Of a DNA stretch of 64,000 nt, positions 28,239 to 38,220 are shown in pieces (the first letter of the stretch is position 1; every line of letters begins with the position of its first letter). A model generated the notes under the pieces. That model saw only the letters and a program-made list of their open reading frames with translations. It made no database searches and was not told where the DNA came from. This stretch comes from Caryophanales bacterium (lineage in GTDB: Bacteria; Bacillota; Bacilli; CAJFEE01), in NCBI GenBank assembly GCA_029256085.1, contig JAQSYP010000001.1, positions 644,497-708,496 on the forward strand, given 5' to 3'. Both the position numbers and the translations under genes were made by a program.

Positions 28239-29324
28239 ATGCTTAAAATCCAGCTGGATCTTCAGTTTTTTTCAGGCGAAAAGACTGAAAAAGCTACCCC
28301 TAAGCGTAGAGAAGACTCTCGCAAAAAAGGCCAGGTAGCCAAAAGTGCTGATTTAAACACGGCATTTATACTCTTCTTCTGTTTTTTATTCTTATTTTTT
28401 CTAGGAAATTTCTTTGAAAAAAATATAATAAATTTTTTTAAAATATTTCTTGAACAATACCTTGTAGTTGATATTTCAAATAATAATTTAAGACCAGTAA
28501 TTTACTTCATCGCTAAAAGTCTCTTTGTAATATTAGGACCTGTGTTATTAATAGCGTTTATTAGTGCAACAATAATTAACTATGTGCAAGTTGGTTTTAT
28601 TTTTTCAACAGAACCATTAACACCTAAGTTAAATAAATTAGACCCGATTCAAGGTTTTAAAAAGATTTACTCGATGAGAGCGTTAGTTGAATTAGCAAAA
28701 TCTATTTTAAAAATTTCTTTTGTTGGTTTTGTTGCTTTTTATGTAATATGGTCAAATATCGATAAGATACTATTACTTTCACAAAAATCTGCTATCGATA
28801 CTTTTAGAGTAATTTATAAGTTAGCAGTGCAAACAGGACTATATTCATCAGGCGCATTATTGTTTCTTTCAATTTTTGATTATGCATATCAAAAGTTTGA
28901 CTTTGAAAAAAACATTAAAATGTCTAAACAGGATATTAAGGATGAATATAAAAAGTCAGAGGGAGATCCCCTAATAAAATCGAAAATTAAGCAAAAGCAA
29001 AGAGAAATGGCTATGAGGAGAATGATGCAAGAAATTCCTAAAGCTGATGTTGTTATAACAAACCCAACCCATTTTGCAATTGCGTTAAAATATGATGAAA
29101 ATAATGGTGATGCACCTATAGTTGTGGCAAAAGGTGTGGACTATTTAGCATTAAAAATAAAAAAAATAGCTAAAGAACATGAAGTGGTTATGGTAGAAAA
29201 CAGACCGCTTGCAAGAGCATTATATGATCAAGCAGAGATTGGCAAACAAATACCTGAGAATTTCTTTAAGGCAGTTGCTGAAATTCTAGCTTATGTTTAT
29301 AAATTAAAAAAGAAAATAAATTAA
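28239..29324 (+). CDS. flhB: Flagellar export switch protein FlhB
   Basis: FlhB sets export specificity (rod/hook first, then filament). The N-terminal KTEKATPKRREDSRKKGQVA is the family signature. Four transmembrane segments follow (about residues 35-205), then a cytoplasmic domain. The autocleavage site NPTH is intact in VVITNPTHFAIALKYDE. The ATG at 28239 was chosen because GGAGGAG lies just upstream. The in-frame TTG at 28224 overlaps that site. The product is 361 residues, equal to B. subtilis. Confidence 0.96.
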   Translation: MLKIQLDLQFFSGEKTEKATPKRREDSRKKGQVAKSADLNTAFILFFCFLFLFFLGNFFEKNIINFFKIFLEQYLVVDISNNNLRPVIYFIAKSLFVILGPVLLIAFISATIINYVQVGFIFSTEPLTPKLNKLDPIQGFKKIYSMRALVELAKSILKISFVGFVAFYVIWSNIDKILLLSQKSAIDTFRVIYKLAVQTGLYSSGALLFLSIFDYAYQKFDFEKNIKMSKQDIKDEYKKSEGDPLIKSKIKQKQREMAMRRMMQEIPKADVVITNPTHFAIALKYDENNGDAPIVVAKGVDYLALKIKKIAKEHEVVMVENRPLARALYDQAEIGKQIPENFFKAVAEILAYVYKLKKKIN

Positions 29325-29363
29325 TAATTACAACATCTTATGTAATTTAAGGGAGAGACAGAA

Positions 29364-31394
29364 ATGCAATTAAAAGATTTATCTGTTCTTCTAGCTGTTG
29401 TCATGATTGTAGCAATGTTAATCATACCGCTTCCAACTTGGCTTATCAGCTTTTTAATTATCATTAATATAACGGCAGCTTTACTCGTACTTTTAGTTTC
29501 AATGAATATGAAGGAACCGTTAGAATTCTCAATTTTCCCTTCATTACTCTTAATCATGACATTATTTAGATTAGGATTAAACGTATCAACAACTAGAGCA
29601 ATTTTATCACATGGAGAAGGTGGTAAAGTTGTAGAAGCTTTTGGTGATTTCGTTGTTGGAGGAAATATATTAGTTGGTTTAGTTATCTTCCTAATACTTG
29701 TAATTATTCAATTTATCGTTATAACGAAAGGTTCAGAACGTGTATCTGAAGTTGCTGCTAGATTTACACTAGATGCAATGCCAGGGAAACAAATGTCAAT
29801 TGATGCTGATCTTAACGCTGGTCTAATTTCTGAGAAGCAAGCAAGAGAACGACGCGAGAAAATCCAGAGAGAATCGGACTTTTACGGAGCGATGGATGGA
29901 GGAAGTAAATTTGTAAAAGGTGATGCTATTGCCGGAATAATAATTGTTTTTATCAATATTATTTTCGGAATTATAATAGGAATGCTTCAATTGGATATGA
30001 CTTTCGCAGAGGCATCTCAAAGATTTACTCAACTAACAGTAGGTGATGGATTAGTGAGCCAAATTCCAGCACTAATGATCTCAACTGCAACAGGTATAGT
30101 CGTAACTAGAGCTGCGTCTGAAGGGAGTTTAGGATCAGATATTACTGGACAATTAGCAGCTTTTCCTAAAATGTTTTTTGTCGCAGGTGGAACAATTTTT
30201 GCGTTAGGCCTATTTACACCAATCGGTATTTTTATTACAGGTCCTATTGCAGGAATGTTAGTTTTTGCGGGCTATCAAATAATAAATAATAAAGCAAAAT
30301 CTGTTGAGATGATCGAAGAAGAGCAAGAAGAAATTCAAACAAATGAGATGAAGAGTCCTGAAACTATTGTACATCTGCTTAGCATTGACCCAGTAGAATT
30401 TGAATTTGGATATGGATTAATACCTCTAGCAGATGCTAATCAAGGAGGAGATCTTCTTGATAGAATCGTTATGATAAGAAAACAGCTTGCTTTAGAATTA
30501 GGTATAGTTATTCCGGTTGTCAGAATCAGAGATAATATTCAGTTACAACCAAATGAATATAGACTAAAAATTAAAGGACATGAAGTAGCTAAGGGTGAGT
30601 TATTCTTAGATCACTATCTAGCAATGAGTCCAGGAATAGAAGACGATCAAGTTCAAGGTATTGATACAATTGAACCTTCATTTGGATTACCAGCTAAATG
30701 GATAAATGAGCAAATGAGAGAAATTGCTGAAATATCAGGGTACACTGTAGTAGATCCACCATCTGTGGTATCTACACATTTAACAGAAACTATTAGAAAT
30801 CATGCATATGAATTACTTGGACGTCAAGAGACAAAACAGTTAGTTGATCATTTAAAGGAAAGCTACCCAATACTTGTTGAAGAAGTAACACCTTCACCGT
30901 TGTCTATAGGGGATATACAGAAAGTCTTGGCAAAACTCCTAAAAGAAAAAGTTTCAATTAGGAATTTACCAATAATATTTGAAACATTAGCTGACTACGG
31001 GAAAATGACTACTGACTCTGATTTATTAACTGAATATGCTCGTCAAGCTCTTGCAAGACAAATTACTAGTCAGCATTCTCAGAATGGTAATCTAAAAGTA
31101 GTAACTTTATCAGGTAAGGTAGAAAAAGCTGTTGCCGATGCTATACAGCAGACCGAACATGGTGCTTATTTAGGACTAGATCCAGACACGTCACAGCAAA
31201 TAATTAATTCAATCGGTGAACAATTAGAACAAGCTTCGATTCAAGGGATATCACCTGTTGTTTTATGTTCACCTGCTGTGAGAATGTATGTTAAACAATT
31301 AATTGAAAGATATGTACCAAATATACCTATACTATCTTATAACGAATTAGATTCTGATGTTGAAGTACAAAGTGTTGGGGTGGTGAAAATTTAA
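29364..31394 (+). CDS. flhA: Flagellar export protein FlhA
   Basis: FlhA is the largest export-gate protein. The N-terminal half has about eight membrane segments (residues 1-310). The FHIPEP-family signature region is LLIMTLFRLGLNVSTTRAIL (about 57-76), and the conserved cytoplasmic loop is RFTLDAMPGKQMSIDADLNA (about 141-160). The C-terminal cytosolic ring domain (about 340-676) receives chaperone-substrate complexes. At 676 residues it is full length. It overlaps flhF by one base. Confidence 0.97.
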   Translation: MQLKDLSVLLAVVMIVAMLIIPLPTWLISFLIIINITAALLVLLVSMNMKEPLEFSIFPSLLLIMTLFRLGLNVSTTRAILSHGEGGKVVEAFGDFVVGGNILVGLVIFLILVIIQFIVITKGSERVSEVAARFTLDAMPGKQMSIDADLNAGLISEKQARERREKIQRESDFYGAMDGGSKFVKGDAIAGIIIVFINIIFGIIIGMLQLDMTFAEASQRFTQLTVGDGLVSQIPALMISTATGIVVTRAASEGSLGSDITGQLAAFPKMFFVAGGTIFALGLFTPIGIFITGPIAGMLVFAGYQIINNKAKSVEMIEEEQEEIQTNEMKSPETIVHLLSIDPVEFEFGYGLIPLADANQGGDLLDRIVMIRKQLALELGIVIPVVRIRDNIQLQPNEYRLKIKGHEVAKGELFLDHYLAMSPGIEDDQVQGIDTIEPSFGLPAKWINEQMREIAEISGYTVVDPPSVVSTHLTETIRNHAYELLGRQETKQLVDHLKESYPILVEEVTPSPLSIGDIQKVLAKLLKEKVSIRNLPIIFETLADYGKMTTDSDLLTEYARQALARQITSQHSQNGNLKVVTLSGKVEKAVADAIQQTEHGAYLGLDPDTSQQIINSIGEQLEQASIQGISPVVLCSPAVRMYVKQLIERYVPNIPILSYNELDSDVEVQSVGVVKI

Positions 31395-32605
31395 TGAAGG
31401 TAAAAAAGATTGTAGCACCAACTATGCCTGAAGCAATGAAAATAGTAAAAGAACAGCTAGGTAATGATGCTATCATTTTAAACTCAAAAGTTGTTGAAGT
31501 TGGAGGCTTTTTAGGTTTTTTTAAGAGAAAAAGCATTGAAGTTATTGCTGCTATTGATGAGGCACCTCCAATTTCAAAAAAAATTGAGGCTAAAGATCAA
31601 AAACAAAAATTCGTACCAATTGTTAACATTAGTGAAACAAAGCAGGATAATAAACCTCTAATCACTTCTGTAAACAATAATATAAAAGAGAGCAACAACG
31701 AAGAAGCATTATTACAAGAAATAAAGGAATTAAAGCAATTGCTCACTAAAAGTAGCAATCAAAAGGATGAATTGACTAATAAAGATGTAGTTAATATTAA
31801 TCATCCAATTATTTCAGATTTGTACAATCTACTTATTAAACAAGAAATAGAAAAGAGTATTGCCGATCGTCTCATCAAAAAAGTACAAAACCAATGGACA
31901 TCTTCATTAGACTCTACTAATCAAGAAAAACTATTAAACGTGATTAAAAATGAACTATTAAATGAATTTTCGAAGATTGATTTTGGTGGAATTTCCTTTA
32001 GCAAAAAGTATATTAATGTAGTTGGACCAACTGGTGTTGGTAAAACAACTACTTTAGCTAAAATTGCAGCGCAATGTGTACTAAAATTTAATAAACGAGT
32101 TGCCTTTATTACTACCGACACCTATAGAATTGCAGCAATTGAGCAACTTAAAACGTATGCCAAAATTCTAGGTGTACCAATCGAAGTATGCTATAACCTT
32201 GAAGACTTTAAAGCTGCGAAAGAAAAATTTAATGAGTACGATTTAGTTTTTATTGATACAGCGGGCAGGAATTTTAGAAACAAGGAATATGTTGAAGAAC
32301 TTACCAAAATTATTGATTATAGTGAAGAGGTTGAAACATATTTAGTTCTTGCTGTTACAAGTAAATACCTTGATATGGTTGATATATATAATCAATTTTC
32401 AATAATTCCTATTAACAAATTAATTTTTACTAAAGTTGATGAAACTAGATTTTATGGATCTATTTTAAATTTAATTATTAATTCATCAATTGGTATAGGT
32501 TATATTACTAACGGTCAAAACGTTCCTGATGATATTATAGAATCAACTCCACTAACAATTGTAAATCTAATAATTGAGGGATTAAATAATGAGAGATCAA
32601 GCTGA
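31394..32605 (+). CDS. flhF: Flagellar placement GTPase FlhF (SRP-type)
   Basis: FlhF is an SRP-family GTPase that controls where and how many flagella form. The N-terminal basic domain (VKKIVAPTMPEAMKIVKEQL) and a charged linker (about residues 55-140) precede the NG domain. G1 is [18 protein letters not shown] (about 208-225), with DTYRIAAIEQLKTYA and the G3 DTAGRNFRNKEYV. At 403 residues it is longer than B. subtilis FlhF (366), mainly in the linker. It overlaps flhG by 17 bases. Confidence 0.96.
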   Translation: MKVKKIVAPTMPEAMKIVKEQLGNDAIILNSKVVEVGGFLGFFKRKSIEVIAAIDEAPPISKKIEAKDQKQKFVPIVNISETKQDNKPLITSVNNNIKESNNEEALLQEIKELKQLLTKSSNQKDELTNKDVVNINHPIISDLYNLLIKQEIEKSIADRLIKKVQNQWTSSLDSTNQEKLLNVIKNELLNEFSKIDFGGISFSKKYINVVGPTGVGKTTTLAKIAAQCVLKFNKRVAFITTDTYRIAAIEQLKTYAKILGVPIEVCYNLEDFKAAKEKFNEYDLVFIDTAGRNFRNKEYVEELTKIIDYSEEVETYLVLAVTSKYLDMVDIYNQFSIIPINKLIFTKVDETRFYGSILNLIINSSIGIGYITNGQNVPDDIIESTPLTIVNLIIEGLNNERSS

Positions 32606-33455
32606 AAGCCTTAGACGAAGATTAAACAAACAACATAGAGGCTCAAGTGCAAAAGTACTTTCCGTGATTAGTGGAAAAGGCGGCGTTGGAAAATCAAACT
32701 TTGCACTTAATTTCTCGATTTCTTTATCTCAAAAGGGACATAGCGTTTTGTTAATAGACCTAGATATCGGAATGGGTAATATCGATATTCTTATGGGCTT
32801 CACAGCCGATAGAACTATTGTAGACCTTTTTAATAAGCAATTACCAATACATGAAGTAATAAAGTCAGGCCCAAATGGATTATCATACGTTGCAGGAGGT
32901 ACTGCATTTAATAAACTTTTTGAGTTTGATAATGACAGGCTTCAAGTTTTCTTTAATGAATTTGAGAAGCTGCTACAAGAATATGAATATATAATCTTAG
33001 ACATGGGAGCTGGCTTATCAGATGTTAGTTTTAGATTTTTAATGGCATCAAACGAAATTTTAGTAGTTACAACCAATGAACCTACAGCTATTACAGATGC
33101 TTATGCGTCTATTAAATATATTAATAGCCAAAATAATGAGATACCTATTAGTTTATTACTTAATCGTTCAAGAAATCTTAGTGATGGTAAGCAAGTAATA
33201 ACTCGGTTAAGTAATGCTGTAAAGCAATTCTTAAAAAAGGATACTAGATTATTGGGTATTATTCCAGATGATCCAGAAGTTTCAAAGGCTGTTTCACAGC
33301 AAATACCCTTTATTATAAATAACCCGAATTCCAGAGCAAGTACATCTATTAGAGAAATATCAGACAGATTTGTCTCAGGTGAAGACCAAGAATGGAATTC
33401 ACAGAAAGGCACATCTTTTGTGGACCGGTTAAGAAAACTCTTGTTCGAAAGGTAG
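32589..33455 (+). CDS. flhG: Flagellar number regulator FlhG (YlxH), MinD-type ATPase
   Basis: FlhG is a ParA/MinD ATPase that works with FlhF on flagellar pattern. The extreme N-terminus holds DQAESLR (residues 3-9), the motif known to stimulate FlhF GTPase activity. The deviant Walker A is ISGKGGVGKSNFALNFS (about 26-42), with Walker B-like LLIDLDIGMGNIDILMG and a C-terminal amphipathic membrane helix (VDRLRKLLFER). At 288 residues it is close to B. subtilis (298). Confidence 0.95.
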   Translation: MRDQAESLRRRLNKQHRGSSAKVLSVISGKGGVGKSNFALNFSISLSQKGHSVLLIDLDIGMGNIDILMGFTADRTIVDLFNKQLPIHEVIKSGPNGLSYVAGGTAFNKLFEFDNDRLQVFFNEFEKLLQEYEYIILDMGAGLSDVSFRFLMASNEILVVTTNEPTAITDAYASIKYINSQNNEIPISLLLNRSRNLSDGKQVITRLSNAVKQFLKKDTRLLGIIPDDPEVSKAVSQQIPFIINNPNSRASTSIREISDRFVSGEDQEWNSQKGTSFVDRLRKLLFER

Positions 33456-33461
33456 ATTTAT

Positions 33462-34517
33462 ATGGGGAAAGTAAAAGTCTTAGTTGTAGATGACTCTGCT
33501 TTTATGAGGAAAATAATAAAAAACCTTCTAGAAGAGGATGACCGCATTCAAGTAGTTGCAACTTCAAAAAATGGTATTGAATGCCTTGATGTTTTACAAA
33601 ATCAAGAAATTGATGTAATTACATTAGATGTTGAAATGCCAAAAATGAATGGTCTAGATTGCTTAAAAGAAATAATGAGAATTAAACCGACTCCAGTTGT
33701 TATGCTATCAAGTACTACAACTGAAGGGGCAGAAAATACTATTACTGCTATGTCTTTAGGAGCAATTGATTTTCTGACAAAACCATCGGGACAAATTTCG
33801 TTAGATCTACACAAAGTTCAAGACATTTTAATTTCAAAAGTTTTAATTGCTAAAGATGTTAATATTAATAATTTTAGAAAAAGCAGTGAAAAAGAGAAAA
33901 AACAATTTGATAAAGAAACTAACATTTTAACTAATATTTTTAAAAAAAGGTGCGTCATTGCAATTGGAACATCCACTGGGGGTCCTAGGGCCCTCCAACA
34001 AGTTTTAACTAATTTACCAAAACTAGACCTACCTATTTTTGTAGTACAACACATGCCAAAAGGTTTTACAAAGTCTCTTGCGGACCGACTTAACACTCTA
34101 AGTTCATTAAATATTAAAGAGGCAGAACAAAATGAGAAAGTCAATAATGGTACAGTATATATTGCACCAGGCGGATTGCATATGACAGTGGAATTAGTTA
34201 ATAATGAACTGTTTATCAGACTAAATACAAATGAACCTCGCAACGGACATAGACCATCAGTAGATGAGTTATTCGAATCTATTTCATACTTAGACGGTTA
34301 TCACAAAATTGGAGTTATTATGACAGGGATGGGATCGGACGGAGCAAAAGGTCTGAAAAAAATGAAGTTATCAAAAAACTGTTTATCCATTGCAGAATCG
34401 GAAGAAACATCGATAGTATTTGGTATGCCGAAATCAGCTATTCAAAATGATTGCGTAGACGAAATAGTACCACTCGATGATATTGCTATGACATTACTAA
34501 GAATTTTAAAGGTGTAA
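33462..34517 (+). CDS. cheB: Chemotaxis response regulator and protein-glutamate methylesterase CheB
   Basis: CheB removes methyl groups from chemoreceptors for adaptation. It has an N-terminal receiver (VDDSAFMRKIIKNLLEED; phospho-Asp in VITLDVEMPKMNGLDCL, about residue 55), a linker, and a C-terminal esterase. The triad is visible as Ser in IGTSTGGPRALQQVL, His in FVVQHMPKGFTKSLADRL, and Asp in GMGSDGAKGLKKM. At 351 residues it is normal length. Confidence 0.97.
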   Translation: MGKVKVLVVDDSAFMRKIIKNLLEEDDRIQVVATSKNGIECLDVLQNQEIDVITLDVEMPKMNGLDCLKEIMRIKPTPVVMLSSTTTEGAENTITAMSLGAIDFLTKPSGQISLDLHKVQDILISKVLIAKDVNINNFRKSSEKEKKQFDKETNILTNIFKKRCVIAIGTSTGGPRALQQVLTNLPKLDLPIFVVQHMPKGFTKSLADRLNTLSSLNIKEAEQNEKVNNGTVYIAPGGLHMTVELVNNELFIRLNTNEPRNGHRPSVDELFESISYLDGYHKIGVIMTGMGSDGAKGLKKMKLSKNCLSIAESEETSIVFGMPKSAIQNDCVDEIVPLDDIAMTLLRILKV

Positions 34518-34531
34518 GGGGAGATAGGATT

Positions 34532-36595
34532 ATGGATATGAACCAATATTTGGAGGTCTTTATCGAAGAGAGTAAAGAGCATCTCCAGAATGTCAATGAT
34601 CAATTACTAGAATTAGAAAAAAAGCCTGATGATATTTCAATAGTAAATGAAATATTTCGCTCTGCACATACTTTAAAAGGTATGTCAGCAACAATGGGGT
34701 ATGAAGATTTAGCTAACTTAACACACAAAATGGAAAATGTACTTGATGCAATCAGAAATAACAAAATCAAAGTAACTTCTGAAATTCTAGATGTTGTATT
34801 TCTATCAGTTGATGATCTTGAGGCAATGGTTCTAAGTATATCAACAGGTGGCGATGGTAAGAGAGACGTATCGAATGTTGTTGATTTACTTCAGAAAATT
34901 GAAAAGGGAGAATCAATCCAAACTAAGTCATCACAGAAACCTGTAAAGAACGTTGAGTCTTTTGTTGACCTTTCAAATGAAACATTTGATCAATTCCAGA
35001 TTGCGGTGTTTGAACAATCAAATGAGCAAGGCTTTCATAACTATAAAATTAAAGTTACATTGAGAGAAGATTGCTTATTAAAGGCTGCTAGAGCATACAT
35101 GGTTTTTGAAATTCTTGAACAAATAGGTGAAATCGTAAAAACTTTCCCAAGCTCTCAAGAAATTGAGGAAGAAAAATTTGATCATGATTTTACAGTATTT
35201 CTAGCTTCTAAAGAAGATGCAAGTGATATAAGTGCAAGAATTAATAAAGTATCTGAGATTAATAGTGTCGAAGTTGAAGAGTTTAATATAGCTCAATATA
35301 ACGAATCAAAAAATGAACAAGAACTTATTAACCAGGTTGAAGTTACCACACAAGTTACTGAAACTGTATCAGTTAGTAATAGTGTTAAACCAACTACGAT
35401 AGAAAAAACAGAAGAAAATAATGAAAAGTCACAGGCAAAATCAGTAGGAAATAAAACGATCCGTGTAAATATCGAGAGATTAGACATATTAATGAATTTA
35501 TTTGAGGAACTAGTTATCGATAGAGGTCGACTTGAGCAAATTTCAAAGGATTTAAATAATTCTGAACTTGTTGAAACTGTGGAAAGAATGTCTAGGATTT
35601 CTGGAGACCTACAAAACATTATTTTAAATATGAGAATGGTTCCTGTTGATACAGTATTTAACCGTTTCCCTAGAATGGTTCGACAACTAGCCAAGGACTT
35701 AGGCAAAAAAATCGAATTAGACATTGTAGGTGCTGAAACTGAGTTAGATAGAACAGTTATCGATGAAATTGGTGATCCACTAGTACACTTAATCAGAAAT
35801 GCTCTAGATCATGGTGTTGAACTACCAGAAGTAAGAAAAGCTGCTGGAAAAGATGAAACAGGTCATGTAACTTTAAGAGCTTATCATAGTGGAAATCACG
35901 TTTTTATTGAAATTCAAGATGATGGTGCAGGAATTAATAAAGAAAAAGTTATAAAAAAGGCAATTTCAAGGGGAGTAATTACTGAGCAAAGTGCTTCATT
36001 AATGACTGATAAACAAATCTTTGATTTAATTTTCGCATCTGGACTATCTACTGCGGATAAAATCTCTGATGTTTCAGGTAGAGGTGTAGGACTAGACGTA
36101 GTTAAAAACACTATTGAATCATTAGGTGGATCTGTATCAATTGATTCAGAATTAGGTAAGGGTTCATTATTCCTTGTTCAATTACCTTTAACACTTTCTA
36201 TCATTTCTGTAATGTTAGTTGAAATTGAGAAAGAGAAGTTTGCAATTCCGCTATCTTCAATTATAGAAACAGCTATAGTGAAAAAATCAGAAATCTTAAA
36301 TGCCCATAATCAAAAAGTAATTGATTTCCGTGGAAGAGTGGTTCCTTTAATATTCTTAAAAGATATATTTGATGTACCTAGTAGATCCGGAGAAGACAAT
36401 CTATATTCTGTTATTATTGTCAGAAAAGGTGATAAATTAGCAGGTTTAGTAGTTGATTCATTTATCGGTCAACAAGAGATTGTTTTAAAATCATTAGGTG
36501 ACTATTTGCAAACAGTTTTTGCAATTTCAGGTGCAACAATTCTTGGTGACGGACAGGTTGCTTTAATCATTGATTGCAATGCATTAATCAAATAG
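34532..36595 (+). CDS. cheA: Chemotaxis histidine kinase CheA
   Basis: CheA is the central kinase of chemotaxis. P1 has the phosphoacceptor His in IFRSAHTLKGMSATMGYEDL (about residue 48). P2 spans about 155-255, with an acidic linker after it. The P3 dimerisation helix (NMRMVPVDTVFNRFPRMVRQ) is followed by the P4 kinase motifs, with the N-box HLIRNALDHGVELPEVR, G1 IEIQDDGAGINKEKV and G2 VSGRGVGLDVVKNTIESLGG. The P5 CheW-like regulatory domain closes the protein. It has 687 residues. The start is the first of two ATGs (34532 and 34538). Confidence 0.97.
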   Translation: MDMNQYLEVFIEESKEHLQNVNDQLLELEKKPDDISIVNEIFRSAHTLKGMSATMGYEDLANLTHKMENVLDAIRNNKIKVTSEILDVVFLSVDDLEAMVLSISTGGDGKRDVSNVVDLLQKIEKGESIQTKSSQKPVKNVESFVDLSNETFDQFQIAVFEQSNEQGFHNYKIKVTLREDCLLKAARAYMVFEILEQIGEIVKTFPSSQEIEEEKFDHDFTVFLASKEDASDISARINKVSEINSVEVEEFNIAQYNESKNEQELINQVEVTTQVTETVSVSNSVKPTTIEKTEENNEKSQAKSVGNKTIRVNIERLDILMNLFEELVIDRGRLEQISKDLNNSELVETVERMSRISGDLQNIILNMRMVPVDTVFNRFPRMVRQLAKDLGKKIELDIVGAETELDRTVIDEIGDPLVHLIRNALDHGVELPEVRKAAGKDETGHVTLRAYHSGNHVFIEIQDDGAGINKEKVIKKAISRGVITEQSASLMTDKQIFDLIFASGLSTADKISDVSGRGVGLDVVKNTIESLGGSVSIDSELGKGSLFLVQLPLTLSIISVMLVEIEKEKFAIPLSSIIETAIVKKSEILNAHNQKVIDFRGRVVPLIFLKDIFDVPSRSGEDNLYSVIIVRKGDKLAGLVVDSFIGQQEIVLKSLGDYLQTVFAISGATILGDGQVALIIDCNALIK

Positions 36596-36618
36596 AGGGA
36601 CAGTAAGGGGAGATTTAA

Positions 36619-37065
36619 ATGACTGAATTATTTGAGAAGGAAGAAAAAGTTATAGTTTTTCAGTTAAGCGATGAAGAATATGCTATTCCTGTTAGCAAAG
36701 TCCGTTCTATTGAAAAGCTACAACATATTACAAGAGTGCCAAGAACAGCAAACTTTGTTAAAGGTGTAGTAAACTTAAGAGGATTAGTTACACCTATTAT
36801 AGACTTAAGAACTAGATTAAATATCGAAGAAGTAGAGTACAATGAATCTACCAGAGTAATTATAGTTACACATAGAGATTACGAGGTTGGTTTAATTGTA
36901 GATGCTGCAAATGATGTTATAGACATTAATTTATCTAATGTTGAACCGCCACCTGATGTTGTTGGTGTAGTTGAGGTTGAATATATCGATGGTGTTGTTA
37001 AATTAGATAAGAGATTATTAATAATTTTAAATTTAGATAAAGCGCTAAAATATGATAAAAAGTAG
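36619..37065 (+). CDS. cheW: Chemotaxis coupling protein CheW
   Basis: CheW is a 148-residue SH3-like adaptor that couples receptors to CheA. The family pattern is plain in FQLSDEEYAIPVSKVRSIEK, RVPRTANFVKGVVNLRGLVT and PIIDLRTRLN. It follows cheA by 23 bases with an AGGGGAG ribosome binding site. Confidence 0.97.
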   Translation: MTELFEKEEKVIVFQLSDEEYAIPVSKVRSIEKLQHITRVPRTANFVKGVVNLRGLVTPIIDLRTRLNIEEVEYNESTRVIIVTHRDYEVGLIVDAANDVIDINLSNVEPPPDVVGVVEVEYIDGVVKLDKRLLIILNLDKALKYDKK

Positions 37066-37091
37066 TAAAGAGCCCCGAAAGGATTGAGTTT

Positions 37092-37748
37092 ATGCCGTAT
37101 TTCGAAAATATTTCTCATGCTCAAATGGATGTTCTTAAAGAAATAGGTAATATTGGGGCAGGAAATGCTGCAACTGCATTATCAAAGCTATTAAATAAAA
37201 AAATAGATATGAAGGTTCCTGACGTAAAGATTGAATCTTTTAATAATATTATGGAAAATATTGGTGGTCACGAAAGAGTAGTAGCTTCGATATTTTTAAG
37301 AGTAGAAGGAGATGCTCCAGGAAGTATATTTTTTATTTTACCTCTTGAGCAAGCAGAGTATTATATTCAAACTGCAACAAGTGATACTAACTTTAGCTTT
37401 TCTAAACCACCGTACGCTGAGCTATCATTATCATTCTTACAAGAATTAGGAAATATTTTATCTGGATCATATTTATCTGCACTTGCTGATCTTACAAATC
37501 TAGACTTATATCCATCAGTACCTGCGTTAGGTATTGATATGATTGGAGCAGTATTAACATATGGACTTATAGAAATTTCTCGTGAAAGTGATAGTGCTAT
37601 CGTTATTGATACAGTTTTAACCGATGATATAAAAAATAAAAGCGATAGTGTGAGAGGTCACTTTTTCTTCCTACCAGACCCAGGGAGTTCAGAGACAATA
37701 TTTAGATCACTAGGTGTACTTAAGGATGACAACGGTGGAAATAGTTAA
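37092..37748 (+). CDS. cheC: CheY-P phosphatase CheC
   Basis: CheC dephosphorylates CheY-P and controls CheD in Bacillus-type adaptation. Both phosphatase motifs are intact, as E-x2-N in MDVLKEIGNIGAGNAATALS (about residues 13-32) and in LSFLQELGNILSGSYLSAL. At 218 residues it is near the B. subtilis length (209). Its 3' end overlaps cheD, consistent with the known CheC-CheD complex. Confidence 0.95.
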   Translation: MPYFENISHAQMDVLKEIGNIGAGNAATALSKLLNKKIDMKVPDVKIESFNNIMENIGGHERVVASIFLRVEGDAPGSIFFILPLEQAEYYIQTATSDTNFSFSKPPYAELSLSFLQELGNILSGSYLSALADLTNLDLYPSVPALGIDMIGAVLTYGLIEISRESDSAIVIDTVLTDDIKNKSDSVRGHFFFLPDPGSSETIFRSLGVLKDDNGGNS

Positions 37749-38220
37749 AGTTGGGATTGCTGAGCTTAATGTTGTTAAAACCCCAAATTCAATAAGAACA
37801 TCTGGATTAGGATCATGTGTTGGAGTAGTCATTTACGATGAACTTCAGAAGGTTGGAGGTCTTGCACATGTAATGCTTCCTGATTCTAGTCTAGCAAAAG
37901 GTGGAATTATAAATTCCTCAAAGTTTGCTGACACTGCGGTGGTAGATTTATATAATCGGTTAATTCAAATTGGTGGTCGTCAAAGCGTATTTAAAGCAAA
38001 AATTGCCGGTGGGGCACAAATGTTCAATTTCACAAACGGAAATGAAATGATGAGAATTGGACCCAGAAATGTAGAAGCGGTGAAAGAAGTACTTAAAAAA
38101 CTAAAGGTACCTATTATTGCTGAAGATGTGGGCGGTAATTCTGGAAGGACAATTGAATTTTTTCCGAACACAACTATCCTAACAGTTAGAACTGTTAATC
38201 AAGGAGTTAAGGAATTATAA
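37726..38220 (+). CDS. cheD: Chemoreceptor glutamine deamidase CheD
   Basis: CheD deamidates receptor glutamines and is controlled by CheC. The catalytic Cys lies in RTSGLGSCVGVVIYD and the catalytic His in GLAHVMLPDS. The FKAKIAGGAQMF block is characteristic. Starting at ATG 37726 gives 164 residues. A GTG at 37735 with AAGGA 8 bases upstream is also plausible. The upstream in-frame GTG at 37714 is less likely. It overlaps the next gene by one base. Confidence 0.94.
   Translation: MTTVEIVKVGIAELNVVKTPNSIRTSGLGSCVGVVIYDELQKVGGLAHVMLPDSSLAKGGIINSSKFADTAVVDLYNRLIQIGGRQSVFKAKIAGGAQMFNFTNGNEMMRIGPRNVEAVKEVLKKLKVPIIAEDVGGNSGRTIEFFPNTTILTVRTVNQGVKEL

Noticed and set aside
33818-34243. 141-codon minus-strand frame opposite cheB
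   Set aside because: It lies wholly within the methylesterase domain of cheB. There is no ribosome binding site and no recognisable fold.
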